Shown here piece by piece: positions 10,867-22,143 of a DNA stretch of 64,000 nt. Source of the DNA: Dipteris shenzhenensis. Lineage: Eukaryota > Polypodiophyta > Polypodiopsida > Gleicheniales. A program made the position numbers and the translations under genes. The DNA lies in NCBI GenBank assembly GCA_047967505.1, contig CM106541.1, one strand, 5' to 3'. Position 1 is the first letter of the stretch; every line of letters begins with the position of its first letter. Below the pieces are notes generated by a model. The model did not search any database, had not been told where the DNA came from, and saw only the letters and a program-made list of their open reading frames with translations.

Positions 10867-12343
10867 ACTAGTATTAGAGCCCGAGTGATCTAGTTGAGCG
10901 TGCGTGAATGCTTGGAAGCTCAACAACTTTGTGGGAGGAAGGAGAAGCTCTGTGGGAAGCTTTGTGGGTGACTTTACTTGCATCCAAGTGTGCAGAGACC
11001 TTGGAGGAACCTTTGGAAAAGTCACTTTGGTTTTGCGAAGTGGTTTTGAGAGCATGGTAAGTGTTTTCAAAGAAAAAGTCGTTTTTTAAGCTTTTCCCTG
11101 TTCCGTTCGATGACAAAGACTGCGTATTGAGTTGTAGAGGCAACTATCACTTGCTTTTGGTGTCCACTTCACTTCAGGAGCTTGGAAACACCTTCATTCT
11201 TAAATCTGGGATCATTTCATTGGATTTCTGACTCACTGTGTCAGTTTTTGTGTTTTTCTGCCCGGGTGCTGGAACTCAAGTTTGGAGCAACCATTTGCAG
11301 ATCTGTCAGTTCTGGTGGACTCAGGAGGTCCTAAAACTTCTATGTTGCTCATCATTTGCACTCCGTTGGAGTTTACAAATAGCTCTATTTCCAAAAACGT
11401 TTTTCAGTCCGTGTGTTGGACCCAGTGATTGAGACCACGGTTTCCAAAACCGTCTGTCCCATTGCATTCCGAACACCCAAAAACCCCTACCTATCAGTTC
11501 TTGTGTGATTCGGTGGAGTATTTTCATAGTTATAGATCTCTGTGTATTCGATTTCGTCTCTCTATTATGCATTTTTCATTCTAAGGTTTTGAAACCTTAG
11601 ATTTATGCCACATGGCAGTGGATAAGTGTTGAGTCGAGGTTGAGTCCCATTTCTCACTCATCGGTTGGGATTTTGGAGTTTTGGCAAAAGAGAGATATTT
11701 GCAGATTTTCTTGCTGAGTCCGATTATGCAATGGCACCCATGTTTTGAGGCATCTCAGGTTCTATTTTCAGTAGCGGTCTTTTTTGTGGGACCATGATTT
11801 CTTGAGCATACCTTATGCAGATCACTCTGGTTACAGTTTGAGCCATGTGCGCTCATTCGTGGTGTGCATTGGGCTGCAGTGGATGATTTATAGGCCATTT
11901 GGATGCATTGCGATCCTCATTGGATGCACTGATAGGCCCATATTGCCTTATGGGATGCTATTTTATGGACGCTTTGCACATGGATGCTATATTATGCTAA
12001 GGGACAGCTTTGACACATTGCAGGTGATGCACTGATAGTGTTATGCTCTCTTGGATGAGATATTATTGATGCATATGCCCATGGATGACATTTATGCTTG
12101 AGCCATTTGGCACTTATTGGCATTTTGGATTGCCATTGTAGTTGGCATTTTCTTTTGGGCCAGATTTGCTCATATGGATGCATAGTACATGCACAGGAGT
12201 CAACCGCATCTTTTGATGCTTTGAGCTTTGAGTTTTGGTGATATTTCAGTCGATTGTGGCATACACATTTGGGTGCACCTGGTATTTTTAGTGTGATTCT
12301 CTCTTACAAGCACTAGCATTTGGGATTTCGCTTTATTTGCATC
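10867..12343 (+). other. Leader of copia B, no coding
   Basis: About 1.5 kb between the LTR and gag. It is nearly the same as 56664-58124 in copy C, so it is part of the element. Several unrelated short open frames here are not believable. Confidence 0.6.
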
Positions 12344-12922
12344 ATGGCATCCTCTTCCATGTCTGAAAAAAGGTTTTTCAACATTAAAAAGTTTGATGGG
12401 ACAAACTTTTCTTTGTGGAAAGAACAGATAAGGGATGTGCTTATTCAAAAGAAGTAGATTAAACCCTTGGCAGGGATTGAAGCTAAGCTTGCAAATATGT
12501 CTAAGGATGATTGGAATGAGTTGGATGCATTAGCAAAGTCTACTATTAGACTTCATCTTGCAGAGTCAGTTTATTTCACAGTAGTAAATGGGCAGACTAC
12601 GGAAGATTTGTGGAAGAAACTGTGTGCCACTTGTGAGAAGGAAACTGCCTTTAATAAAGTTTACCTCATGAAGAGGTTGTTTGAGCTATAGATGAAGGAA
12701 GGGGTCTCCATTGCTTCTCACTTGAATGAATTCAATATTATTTTCAGCCAGCTTTAGGCTCAGAAGATGAAATTTGATGCGGAGACTAAGGCAATATTTC
12801 TCTTATGTTCCTTGCCATCCTCATGGGATACCTTCCGTACAACTGTCAGTAACTTTGCACCTGGTGGAGTACTGAAATTTGATGATGTTGTGGGTAGCTT
12901 GTTGGCCGAGGAGATTAGACAG
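12344..12922 (+). pseudogene. Copia B gag, 5' part, split by a nested element
   Basis: The ATG at 12344 starts MASSSMSEKRFFNIKKFDGTN, the typical copia gag opening with the DGTNFSLW motif. The gag_2 core follows (LWKKLCATCEKETAFNKVYL near 12610-12665, SLPSSWDTFR near 12815). In-frame stops lie near 12455, 12689 and 12756. Coding stops abruptly after EEIRQ at 12922, where the nested LTR begins. The remainder, with the zinc knuckle, resumes at 20139. Confidence 0.85.
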
Positions 12923-15238
12923 TGTGTGAAGATTTTTGAAAATTCCAAACTCAATTGTACATGTGTACATGAGTGATGTTCCATATTGTGGTAAAGTCAT
13001 GGGAGCACTCATTGACTCAGTGTGGGCATTATGAATGTGTGGTTATAAGTGGCAATCAAGCTTTAGGCTTTGATGGAAGTGTATGTGCAAGGGAAATGAT
13101 GAGCCCAAGGTGTGGGAGCACCAGGCTAATCCAGAGCATGGTATCCAGAGTATGACAGTGTTTTGTTGAGGGATGACATGTACTCTTCATGGTTGTCCTA
13201 TGCCATATGTGCATGAAAGCATGAGTTTTTTCCATTGAGAATGCCTTGTTTCCAGTGTGTCAAGATTGGATTCATCATGTGTGATAGTCTATGGGAAATC
13301 AAGCATCAAATGCTTGCTTGAAAGTTATGTGCATTGGTGGTGCCTAAGGTTGGAATATAGGCTCTAACAGCCATGGTATAAAGTTTGAAGGAGAGAGTGG
13401 GAGAGTGGTAAAAAAGCAAAGGTGACGTGCCTAAGAATTCCAGAAGAAGTTCGTGGGCATACAGGGGATCATCATGCCAATGAAGGAGGGAATGGGGGTC
13501 ACCATCGGTAGGAGAAGTCACAAAGTGGTTCACAGGAGGAGGAGGCTACTGGTCAAAGGTACTATGGTAGGCTAGGAGGATCTGAGGTGCTGAGAGGCCA
13601 TCGTAGTTAGAGCTGGACACCCATGCCTTCTATTGGTGCAAAGGTTATCGATGGAGCTGCTTGAAGAGCTGTGAAGCTGTGGATACAGAGGAGACTGCCT
13701 GGGATGCTTGTGGCAAAGCCTAGAGAGTAGATTTCGAGCAGAGGAAGCTAAAATTGCTGAGAGAAGGTTGAGGACAGCAAGAACAAAGCAGAGAGAGCAT
13801 TTCCATTGTAGAGAACAGTTGTTTTTTGGAAGCTCCATGTTTAGGAAGGGAAGAGAAGTAGGGCGACTTCATGTGTGGCTGAATTCTATGTTAGAACAGG
13901 AGGAAAAAGGTAGGTGACCTGATTTTTGTGCAGTTTGTCATGCAGTTTGTCAGTAGGAAATGCCTGTATTCAGTGCCAAGAGTAGGGTACAGTGAAGGAG
14001 ACAGTAGGAAATTGTCAAGAAATGTTGTAGGAAGAGAGGCAACTTTTTTTATGTGAATTTTGTCAGAAGAAAATGATGGTAGAGTGTGCCAGAAGTAGGG
14101 CAATTTCAGAAATGAAGATTTTTTGTGCCTGGGATTGATGTCTGAGGTAGGCGACTTCAAGAAGAGGCCACAGGTGCTGTTTTTTTCTTGATACTGAGTG
14201 CCATAAGCAAAAACGTTTTTGCCAAGAGGAGTTTTGTGATGTTTTTCATTGCCTGGGTGTAGGAAAATGCATGTAGAGTTGGTTTTTGACTGGATTTTGC
14301 TAGTAGGAGTGGTTCTGGTCAGGATGCTTGCTGGAAATCAAGAGATTCAGGACTGTTTTGATAGTTTGTGATTGCTACTGCCCTGGGGAAGTGATTTTGA
14401 GGTGAATTAGGTGTAGAACAGGAACAAAAAGTGTGTTTTTTGAGCTGATTAGGTGGTTGTAGCAAATCAGCTGCATTTCCCTTAGTCAGGAAGAGCTTCC
14501 ATTGGAGAAGATAGGAGAAAAAGAGGGCGGCCTGTAGAAAAAGCTTGTAGGAGGCTGCTAAAATCTACCCTAACCAAAAACGAGCTGCTTCCAATTGTTT
14601 TTGGGGTGTGTTTTGCCAAATTCTTGAAGAATTTTCAGTTCAGATTTTGTGTGGGTCAGGGGAGAAGCCATAGGAGGAGATTTGGACAGGAAAGTTGCTG
14701 TTTTTTGTGATTTTGAGCTCTATTTTGATAAATACAGTTTGCTATAATTGTTTTGAGGTGTTCTCGAGGTGTTGTGGGCCAGGAGCTATAGAAAAAGAGG
14801 TGTTTTCTAAATTTCTAAGTTGGCTGCAGCAAAACAGCAGCAGAAGGGGTGAAATAGGAGGAGTTTTATGGAGTTTGGAGTCAAATATATGCAAGTTTTA
14901 TGGACTGTTTTGAAGCAGAACTATGTGGCCTTGTTGTAACAGAGAATTTGTGATCTTTTGATGCCAGAGAGTGTATGAAATCAAACTGGGCTGATTTGTA
15001 AGTTGAATGTAGTCTCATGTGTGGGATCACTTTGGACGGGTTTTCCTGGATCACTTTGGACGAGTTTTCCTTTGGAGTTTTGTGTAAAGAGTCAAAGATG
15101 AAACTGAGTTTTTGTATACATGCTTGAAATAAAGTCTGTTGATATCTTTGGGTGTTTGGTTCTGGGTGATTTCGTTCTGTGTGTGAGAGTGTGACATGCT
15201 ATAAAGGCACATATAGCTATACCGCTTCCGTGACATCA
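12923..15238 (+). repeat. Left LTR of the nested element
   Basis: About 2.3 kb, highly similar to 17772-20138. It lacks a roughly 77-base block present in the right LTR at 18280-18360 and carries a short internal duplication (TCACTTTGGACGRGTTTTCC twice, 15025-15070). A polyadenylation signal AATAAA lies near 15127. Confidence 0.85.
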
Positions 15239-15326
15239 CTTTTTGGTGCCTCCACGGAGGCGTGTGCACTTCAGTTTACAAGTGTGAAGCTGTGCAATCA
15301 GTTGTAGTGTTGAAGAGCTAAAAGAG

Positions 15327-15788
15327 ATGGCACATGAGTTTCTAGAGTTCTGGGGGTTACCGCTTGAAAGTGTGTCTAAGTTTCTAAAAAAGATGGAGTT
15401 TACAGCCCTGATGAAGGATAGAGCAACTCCAGAGATCCTTTCTCAGATCTTGACCTTTTGTTTACAGGGTGATGCAAAAGCATGGTTATAGATGTTTGTG
15501 ACCACCTTCAGAAATGCTCAACAGCATGACTCTGAGTATGGTGCGGTCAGAGCTACTTTCTTGGCACAGTTTATCCATGTAAGGAGTCCAAATGAAGTAT
15601 GGAAGAGGTTGTGCAAAATTCAGCAAAAAGATAGTCAGGATGTGGATCAATATTTGATAGAGTTTGGTAGACTGTGGAGTCTATGGTGTGAGGCTTTGAC
15701 TCCTGAAGTACCCCCACAGATGATAAAGAGAGACCGGTGGTCTGGAGCCTACCCTCCGTCTGAAGGTGGAGCTGAAGAATCAGGATAG
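15327..15788 (+). pseudogene. Gypsy-type gag core of the nested element
   Basis: The ATG at 15327 starts MAHEFLEFWGLPLESVSKFL. The retrotransposon gag signature follows: CLQGDAKAWL near 15460, then FLAQFIHVRSPNEVWKRL near 15560-15615 and YLIEFGRLWSLW near 15650-15685. One in-frame TAG lies at 15489-15491 after GDAKAWL. The frame is lost near 15730 and coding continues in other frames towards the zinc knuckle at 16120. Gag forms the particle that carries element RNA. Confidence 0.75.
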
Positions 15789-16116
15789 CTTTGAGGAGGT
15801 TGTTAGAGTTGCTCGTGAGAAGGAGTGGAAGGTGAAGCATCTGAGGCAGTCGGGAATACAGGAAGAGCCGAAGAAGTATGTGAATGTTCCAGAGATGGTG
15901 AATGTACATCCCAAGAAAGAAGCTATAGCAATTCCTAAATAGGAGGATTCATTGAAGAAAGATATTCATGAAGCAGTGGAGCTCATGAAGTCTTTAAGCT
16001 TGAATTAGATAGAGTCTGCAGGACGAGGAAGAGGCAGAGGTGTTATGGGAAGGAAGACTGATGCATCATTTGGTTCTGAAGGGAATTCAACAGATATTGG
16101 AAGAGGGAGAGGGTAT

Positions 16117-16200
16117 CCAAGTAATGTGCAATGCTAGAATTGTGGTGAGTGGGGTCATATCAGTCCACAATGTGAGAAACCAGCCAAAGTTAACGGTGGT
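16117..16200 (+). pseudogene. Zinc knuckle of the nested element's gag
   Basis: The codons read C, stop, N, C, GEWGHISPQC, a CX2CX4HX4C knuckle in which the second position is now a TAG stop. It is followed by EKPAKVNGG. The knuckle confirms that this is the end of gag and that what follows is an added region. Confidence 0.75.
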
Positions 16201-17706
16201 ATGTATCAGTTGTCTACAAGAATGAATGATAGGGTGATTGACCCTAGTGTGCAGATGAAGGATGCAATTCAGCCCAATGTTCATGAAGTCTATAAGGTCA
16301 CATTTGCAGAGCAGGATATGGGTAGATTAACCTGTTGGAAATGGATAAGGGTAAGGTTTTTGGAATGATTAGGGAAGTGATGAAGACTCCAGTGTGCTAT
16401 CAACCATGTGAACAGTTTACTAATTTTTCCTTGCATGTTATCAGGGATAAGAATAAGGGTTCCTGTATGTCTGTTTGTCATGATTTTAATGTGGAAGAGG
16501 CTGGTCATACTGTTAAACAGGCTGAATTATGAGCATATTGATTGTACTTCTGACTCTTGGCAGAGAAATCCAGATATGTTGTTTAAAAAGATTATTGACG
16601 ATGCTGTAGATTGTGGAAGTGATATTAATGCTGAGGAACCTGATGTGTTTGAATATGGATATGACTTGGATGATCTCTTTGATTCAAAAATGAGTAATGA
16701 CTTGCATGTGCCTGTACTTCAGCCAGTCAAGGTAGAATGTGATGATCAAAATGTTACTAATGAAGATACTATGGATGAAGTACATATTGATGATTCGGGT
16801 GATGAGTTGGATATTGTAGCTTGTGAGAATTTGGATGATGAGTTGAACTGTATTCTTGATAATGCATTGGATGATCTGTTGGAATTGGCTTCCTTGGAGA
16901 AGATAAAAAATACTTGCATACCAGTTGTGCAGGGAGTGATGGTGTGACTGATGATGAGTTAGATGCTATTTTGGATGATGACGTGATAGATTTTGCATGT
17001 GTGGTTGCTGATCATAAGGTGTTTGTTTCTTGTCATGCCCAAGAGAATGAGTCAGTTGTTAGTAGTGAGAATGCATGTGAGGTTATTGTTGTTGGTCAGG
17101 GGGACCAAGATGCTTTTCCTGGCAGTTTAGGAAGCTTAGACTTGGTAGATATGCCTTTGCAAGATGTGGAGAATCTTGAAGGATCACCAATGGTCTTGAA
17201 GTTGGAGAGACTACAGGGAAGTGGCAATGATGAGTCTACAGTGCATGAAGTTGCTGTGTTTGATGTTGATGGGCTAAAGGGAAATGAGTTTATGGTGGAT
17301 ACACCTCATGTTGATGCTCAACATATGGATGAGTCGTTTGGCTATAGTCTTAGTTTGGCAGTTTGTCCAGAGGAAGAGTTAGAAACCAATGATGTAGGTT
17401 GCGAATTGGATGACCATGAGATGGAAGTTGATGATCAGTTAATTCAATATATGATTATGAGTGGAATTCAAATGTGTCAAAGAAGAGTAGAGGTGAGGAA
17501 TGGTTCTTTCCATCACAAGATTATGTGAGCTGGTATGGAGGAGGAAATACAATAGTATATATTGATGATGCCATATATAAAGAAACCAGGGGGTTGTTGA
17601 AAATGGAAGATCATGATAGGATGTATCAATGGTTATTTGACAGAGGAAAATTCTTGAAGAATTGGAAGGTGTATGCACCGAGATTTCTATTTGATCCAAG
17701 AGGATA
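16200..17706 (+). pseudogene. Unknown acidic protein downstream of gag in the nested element
   Basis: Four overlapping open segments in shifting frames form one protein-like region. 16335-16532 has FGMIREVMKTPVCYQPCEQF. 16500-16947 is rich in Asp/Glu (DELDIVACENLDDELNCI). 16914-17528 is again acidic (DDELDAILDDDVIDFACVV). 17474-17706 ends in SWYGGGNTIVYIDD, then GKFLKNWKVYAPRFLFDPRG. The acidic body contains repeated DDEL-like motifs, and the C-terminus is basic and aromatic. I recognise no protease, integrase or reverse transcriptase motif and no known family. It stands where pol should be, so it may help packaging or be captured host sequence. Confidence 0.6.
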
Positions 17707-17771
17707 AATAGTCTCTGTTTGTACAGCTGCTGGACATAAATGTCACAGCCGAAGAGTGGGGTTGCTAAAGG

Positions 17772-20138
17772 TGTGTGAAGATTTTTGAAAACTCCAAACT
17801 CAACTGTACATGTGTACATGAGTGATGTTCCGTATTGTGGTAAAGTCATGGGAGCACTCATTGACTTAGTGTGGGCGTTATGGATGTGTGGTTATATGTG
17901 GCAATCAAGCTTTAGGCTTTGATGGAATTGTATGTGCAAGGGAAATGATGAGCCCAAGGTGTGGGAGCATCAGGCTAATCTAGAGCATGGTATCCAGAGT
18001 ATGACGGTGTTTTGTTGAGGGACGATATGTACTCTTCATGGTTGTCCTATGCCATATGTGCATGAAAGCATGAGTTTTTTTCGTTGAGAATGCCTTGTTT
18101 CCAGTGTGTCATGATTGGATTCATCATGTGTGATAGTCTATGGGAAATCAAGCATCAAATGCTTGCTTGAAGGTTATGTGCATTGGCGGTGCCTAAGGTT
18201 GGAATATAGGCACTAACAGCCATGGTATAAAGTTTGAAGGAGAGAGTGGGAGAGTGGTAAAAAAGCAAAGGTGATGTGGCTAATTTTAAGAAAAGCATGC
18301 ATGTGCTATGTAGAGAAGAAAAGGCAAGTCAACGAGCTAGACGTAGATGAAGGTGACAACTTGCAGGAGAATTCTAGAAGAAGTTCATGGGCATACAGGG
18401 ATCATCATGCCAACAGAGGGAATGGGGGTCGCCATCGGTAGGAGAAGTCGGGAAGTGGCTCACAGGAGGAGGAGGCTGCTGGTCAGAGGTACTACGGTAG
18501 GCTAGGAGGATCTTAGGCACTGAGAGGCCATCGTAGTTAGAGTTGGACACCCGTGCCTTCTATTGGTGCTAAGGCTATCGATGGAGCTGCTTGAAGAGCT
18601 ATGAAGCTGTGGATGCAGAGAAGACTACCTGGGATGCTTGTGGGAGAGCTTGGAGAGTAGATTTCGAGCAGAGGAAGCTGAAATTGCTGAGAGAAGGTTG
18701 AGAACAGCAAGAACAAAGCAGAGAGAGCATTTCCATTGCAGAGAACAGTTGTTTTTTGGAAGCTCTAGTGTCAGGAAGTGAAGAGAAGTAGGGCGACTTC
18801 ATGTGTGGCTGAATTCTATGTCAGAACAGGAGGAAAAAGGTAGGTGACCTGATTTTTGTGCAGTTTGTTAGTAGGAAATGCTTGTATTCAGTGCCAAGAG
18901 TAGGGTACAGTGAAGGAGACAGTAGGAAATTGTCAGGAAATGTTGTAGGAAGAGAGGCAACTTTTTTTATGTGAATTCTGTTAGAAGAAAATGATGGTAG
19001 AGTGTGCCAGAAGTAGGGCAATTTCAGAAATGAAGAACTTTTGTGCCTGGGATTGATGTCTGAGGTAGGCGACTTCAGGAAGAGGCTCTAGGTGCTGTTT
19101 TTTTGTTGATACTGAGTGCCATAAGCAAAAACGTTTTTTCCAGGAGGAGTTTTGTGATGTTTTTCATTGCCTGGGTGTAGGAAAATGCATGTACAGTTGG
19201 TTTTTGACTCGATTTTGCCAGTAGGAGTGGTTCTGGTTAGGATGCTTGCTGGAAATCAGGAAATTCAGGACTATTTTGATAGTTTGTGATTGCTACTGCC
19301 CTGGGGAAGTGATTTTGAGGTGAATTAGGTGTAGAATAGGAACAAAAAGTGTGTTTTTTGAGCTGATTAGGTGGTTGCAGCAAATCAGCTGCATTTCCCT
19401 TAGTCAGGAAGCGCTTCCATTGGAGAAGACAGGAGAAAAAGAGGGCGGCCTGTAGAAAAAGCTTGTAGGAGGCTGCTGAAATCTACCCTAACCAAAAACG
19501 AGCTGCTTCCAATTGTTTTTGGGCTGTGTTTTGCCAGGTTCTTGAAGAATTTTCAGTTCAGATTTTGTGTGGGTCAGGGGAGAAGCCACAGGAGGAGATT
19601 TGGACAGGAAAGTTGCTATTTTTTGTGATTTTGAGCTCTATTTTGATAAATACAGTTTGTTGTAATTGTTTTGAGGTGTTCTCTAGGTGTTGTGGGCCAG
19701 GAGCTATAGGAAAAGAGGTGTTTTCTGAATTTCTAAGTTGGCTGCAACAAAACAGCAGTAGAAGGGGTGAAATAGGAGGAGTTTTATGGAGTTTGGAGTC
19801 AAATATATGCAAGTTTTGTGGACTCTTTTGAAGTGGAACTATATGGCCTTGTTGTAGCAGAGAATTTGTGATCTTTTGATGCCAGACAGTGTATGAAATC
19901 AGACTAGAATTGAGCTGATTTGTAAGTTGAATATAGTCTCATGTGTGGGATCACTCTGGATGGGCTTTCCTGTGGAGTTTTGTGTAAAGAGTCAAAGCTG
20001 AAACTGAGTTTTTGTATACATGCTTGAAATAAAGTCTGTTGATATCTCTAGGTGTTTGGTTCTGGGTGAGTTTGTTCTGCGTGTGAGAGTGTGACATGCT
20101 ATAAAGGTGCATAGAGCTATACCGCTTCCGTGTCATCA
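17772..20138 (+). repeat. Right LTR of the nested element
   Basis: TGTGTGAAG...GTGTCATCA. A purine-rich tract (GAAGAGTGGGGTTGCTAAAGG) lies just before it. AATAAA lies near 20027. Short open frames inside, such as 19526-19831, also occur in the left LTR and are not believed to be genes. Confidence 0.85.
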
Positions 20139-20365
20139 ACGGAAGTCTATGGTCGGGGCAACAAGTAGTAGGATGCAGCCTTAAATGTGCAAAGGGGCAG
20201 ATCATAGTTCAGGGGGAAGTCCCAAGAAAGAGGGAAGTCTTGTAGCAAATCCAGGGCATGGAACATTAAGTGTTATCACTGTGGCAAGAAGGGCCATATG
20301 AAAAAGGATTGCTACAAGCTGAAAAGAGAAGCTGAAAAGAGAGCAAAAGGATAAGAACAAGAATG
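20139..20365 (+). pseudogene. Copia B gag, 3' part with zinc knuckle
   Basis: Coding resumes after the nested insertion. It reads into a basic RGKSQERGKS-like linker and the complete knuckle CYHCGKKGHMKKDC near 20271-20312, followed by a lysine-rich tail. Stops lie near 20170 and 20350. Confidence 0.8.
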
Positions 20366-20418
20366 CAAATTGGGGTGGAAATCAAAAGGAAGAGAGTCTA
20401 AGGGAGGACAAAGGAAAA

Positions 20419-20802
20419 GTGAAGATCGAGGAGATAAATGCAATCACACATGGTAGTGACAATGACGTTCTCTTCATCTCTAGTTTATCTGCAGAGTTGC
20501 TTACCACTTCAGATGATGCATATTCCCAAGATTGGATTTTGGATTCTGGTGCTTCATTCCATGTTACTCCCCATAGGGAATGGTTCTCCACTTATGACAG
20601 TGGAAAGACAGGTTGTGTGCATCTTGGAAATGACTATGCATGTGACATAGTGGGAGTAGGTGACATAAAGTTTTCTTTTGCAAATGGGTCTGCATTTATT
20701 TTGAAACATGTGAGACATGTGCCTAAGTTAACCAAGAGTCTTATTTCAGTGGGTCAGCTAGATGATGCTAGTTTTCACACCGCTTTTGGCTTTCAGAGTT
20801 AG
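20419..20802 (+). pseudogene. Copia B aspartic protease region
   Basis: The retroviral-type protease matures the polyprotein. WILDSGASFHVTPHREWF near 20535-20585 carries the catalytic D-S-G, and VRHVPKLTKSLISVGQLDD near 20711-20767 is the usual end of this region. A stop lies at 20800-20802 before the next domain. Confidence 0.85.
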
Positions 20803-20820
20803 AAAATTGAGAAGGGCTCT

Positions 20821-22143
20821 ATGCTTTTGGCCAGGGGTGCCAAGTGTGGGACTTTGTATCCCTTACATGTATTACATGTATCAGGGGTATTTGATCATGT
20901 TGTTGCAATAACTGAGCAGCCAAGCACTTCTTTGTGGCATTGTAGGTTGGGGCACATGAGCCAGAATGGAATGAAACTCTTATGCCATTTGGGTTATGTA
21001 CCGCATTTGAGTTTCTCTGATTTTGAATTTTGTGAGCACTGTCTCTATGGGAAGTAGACTAAATCAGCCCATAAAAGAAGGGGAAAGAAAGAGTTTGAAA
21101 AGCTTGATTTGGTGCATTCAGATGTATGTGGTCCCATGCCTACATAGTCATTAGACGGGGCTGAATACTATGTGACATTCGTTGATGATGCAACTAGGAA
21201 ACTGTGGGCTTATGCTATAGATTGGAAGAGTGATGTGTTCCACGTATTTCAGAAATGGCTGGCCTTGGTTGAGAATCAGTCAGGTAGAACGCTTAAATGC
21301 CTATGGACTGACAATGGTGGAGAGTATCTCTCTCATAACTTTCAGCATTTTTGTGATACACATGGGATTAAGAGGGAGCTCACATCCCCTCGTACTCCAA
21401 AGCAAAATCCAGTTGCAGAAAAGATGAACCGTACCATTCAAGAAAGGTTGCAATGCATGCTTTCCAATGCAAGTCTTTTTTACGTTTTTTGGGCTGAGGA
21501 AATGAAGACTACAGTGCATGTGATTAATAGATCACCTAGTAAGAGTTTGGATGATGGTATTCCTGAAGAGGCATGGAGTGGCAAGAAGCCCTCTTACTCT
21601 CATTTGTGTATATTTGGCTGTGAGGCATGTGCACATGTGCCAAAAGAGCTTCGAAAGAAGCTAGATCCTAATTCTAGGAAATGCATCTTTCTGGGTTATG
21701 GTGAAAGTGGAGAGATGGGCTATCATCTCTGGGATCCAGAAGCAAAGAAGATCATACGCAGCCATGATGTAGTCTTCAATGGGAGGAAGATGCATAAGGC
21801 ACCCATGAGGGATGTTGAAATGAGGAGAATCACTTTCCAGGATGTGAATCCACCTGCATATGTTGATAGACAGCAAGATGTCCATGCACCAAATGTGCAA
21901 GAAATTACCACCAAATACTCCCACAGGTATACAATCAAGGGTAGTGATGGATCATCTATTGGTGGAAATGATGAGCCAAATGTGGCTGATATGCAGGTGG
22001 GACAGCAAGCTGAAATGCCCTTGAGAAGATCATCTAGAGTGTCTAGACCGCCTGATAGGTTTGTTCCAGGGGTAGAATATGTGATGCTTACTGATTATGG
22101 GGAGCCTTCTTGCTACAGAGAGGCTATGATGTGCGAGGATTAA
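20821..22143 (+). pseudogene. Copia B GAG-pre-integrase and integrase
   Basis: Integrase inserts the DNA copy. The zinc-binding part is WHCRLGHMS...CEHCLYGK (20937-21055). The catalytic triad shows as D in DLVHSDVCGPM near 21107-21139, D in LWTDNGGEY near 21301-21327, and E in NPVAEKMNRT near 21408-21437, where the usual NG is NP. The C-terminal GKKPSYSHLCIFGCEACAH and KCIFLGY motifs follow. Stops lie at 21055-21057 and near 21148. The acidic linker to reverse transcriptase is complete, with SSRVSRPPDRFVPG near 22032-22073. Confidence 0.88.

Larger units (their letters stand above)
12923..20138 (+). mobile_element. Nested LTR retrotransposon with gag plus unknown acidic ORF, no pol, 7.2 kb
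   Basis: Two long LTRs (12923-15238, 2316 bp; 17772-20138, 2367 bp) begin TGTGTGAAG and end GACATCA or GTCATCA. The internal part is only 2.5 kb. It codes a gypsy-type gag with one zinc knuckle followed by a long acidic protein; no protease, integrase or reverse transcriptase is visible. The insertion splits the gag of copia B: ACAG before and ACGG after are probably the decayed target duplication. The length and layout resemble LARD-type non-autonomous elements, but these usually lack a coding region of this kind. Confidence 0.85.

Noticed and set aside
19526-19831. 101-residue open frame in the right LTR of the nested element
   Set aside because: A matching but shorter frame occurs in the left LTR (14695-14913); no domain, so an LTR by-product.
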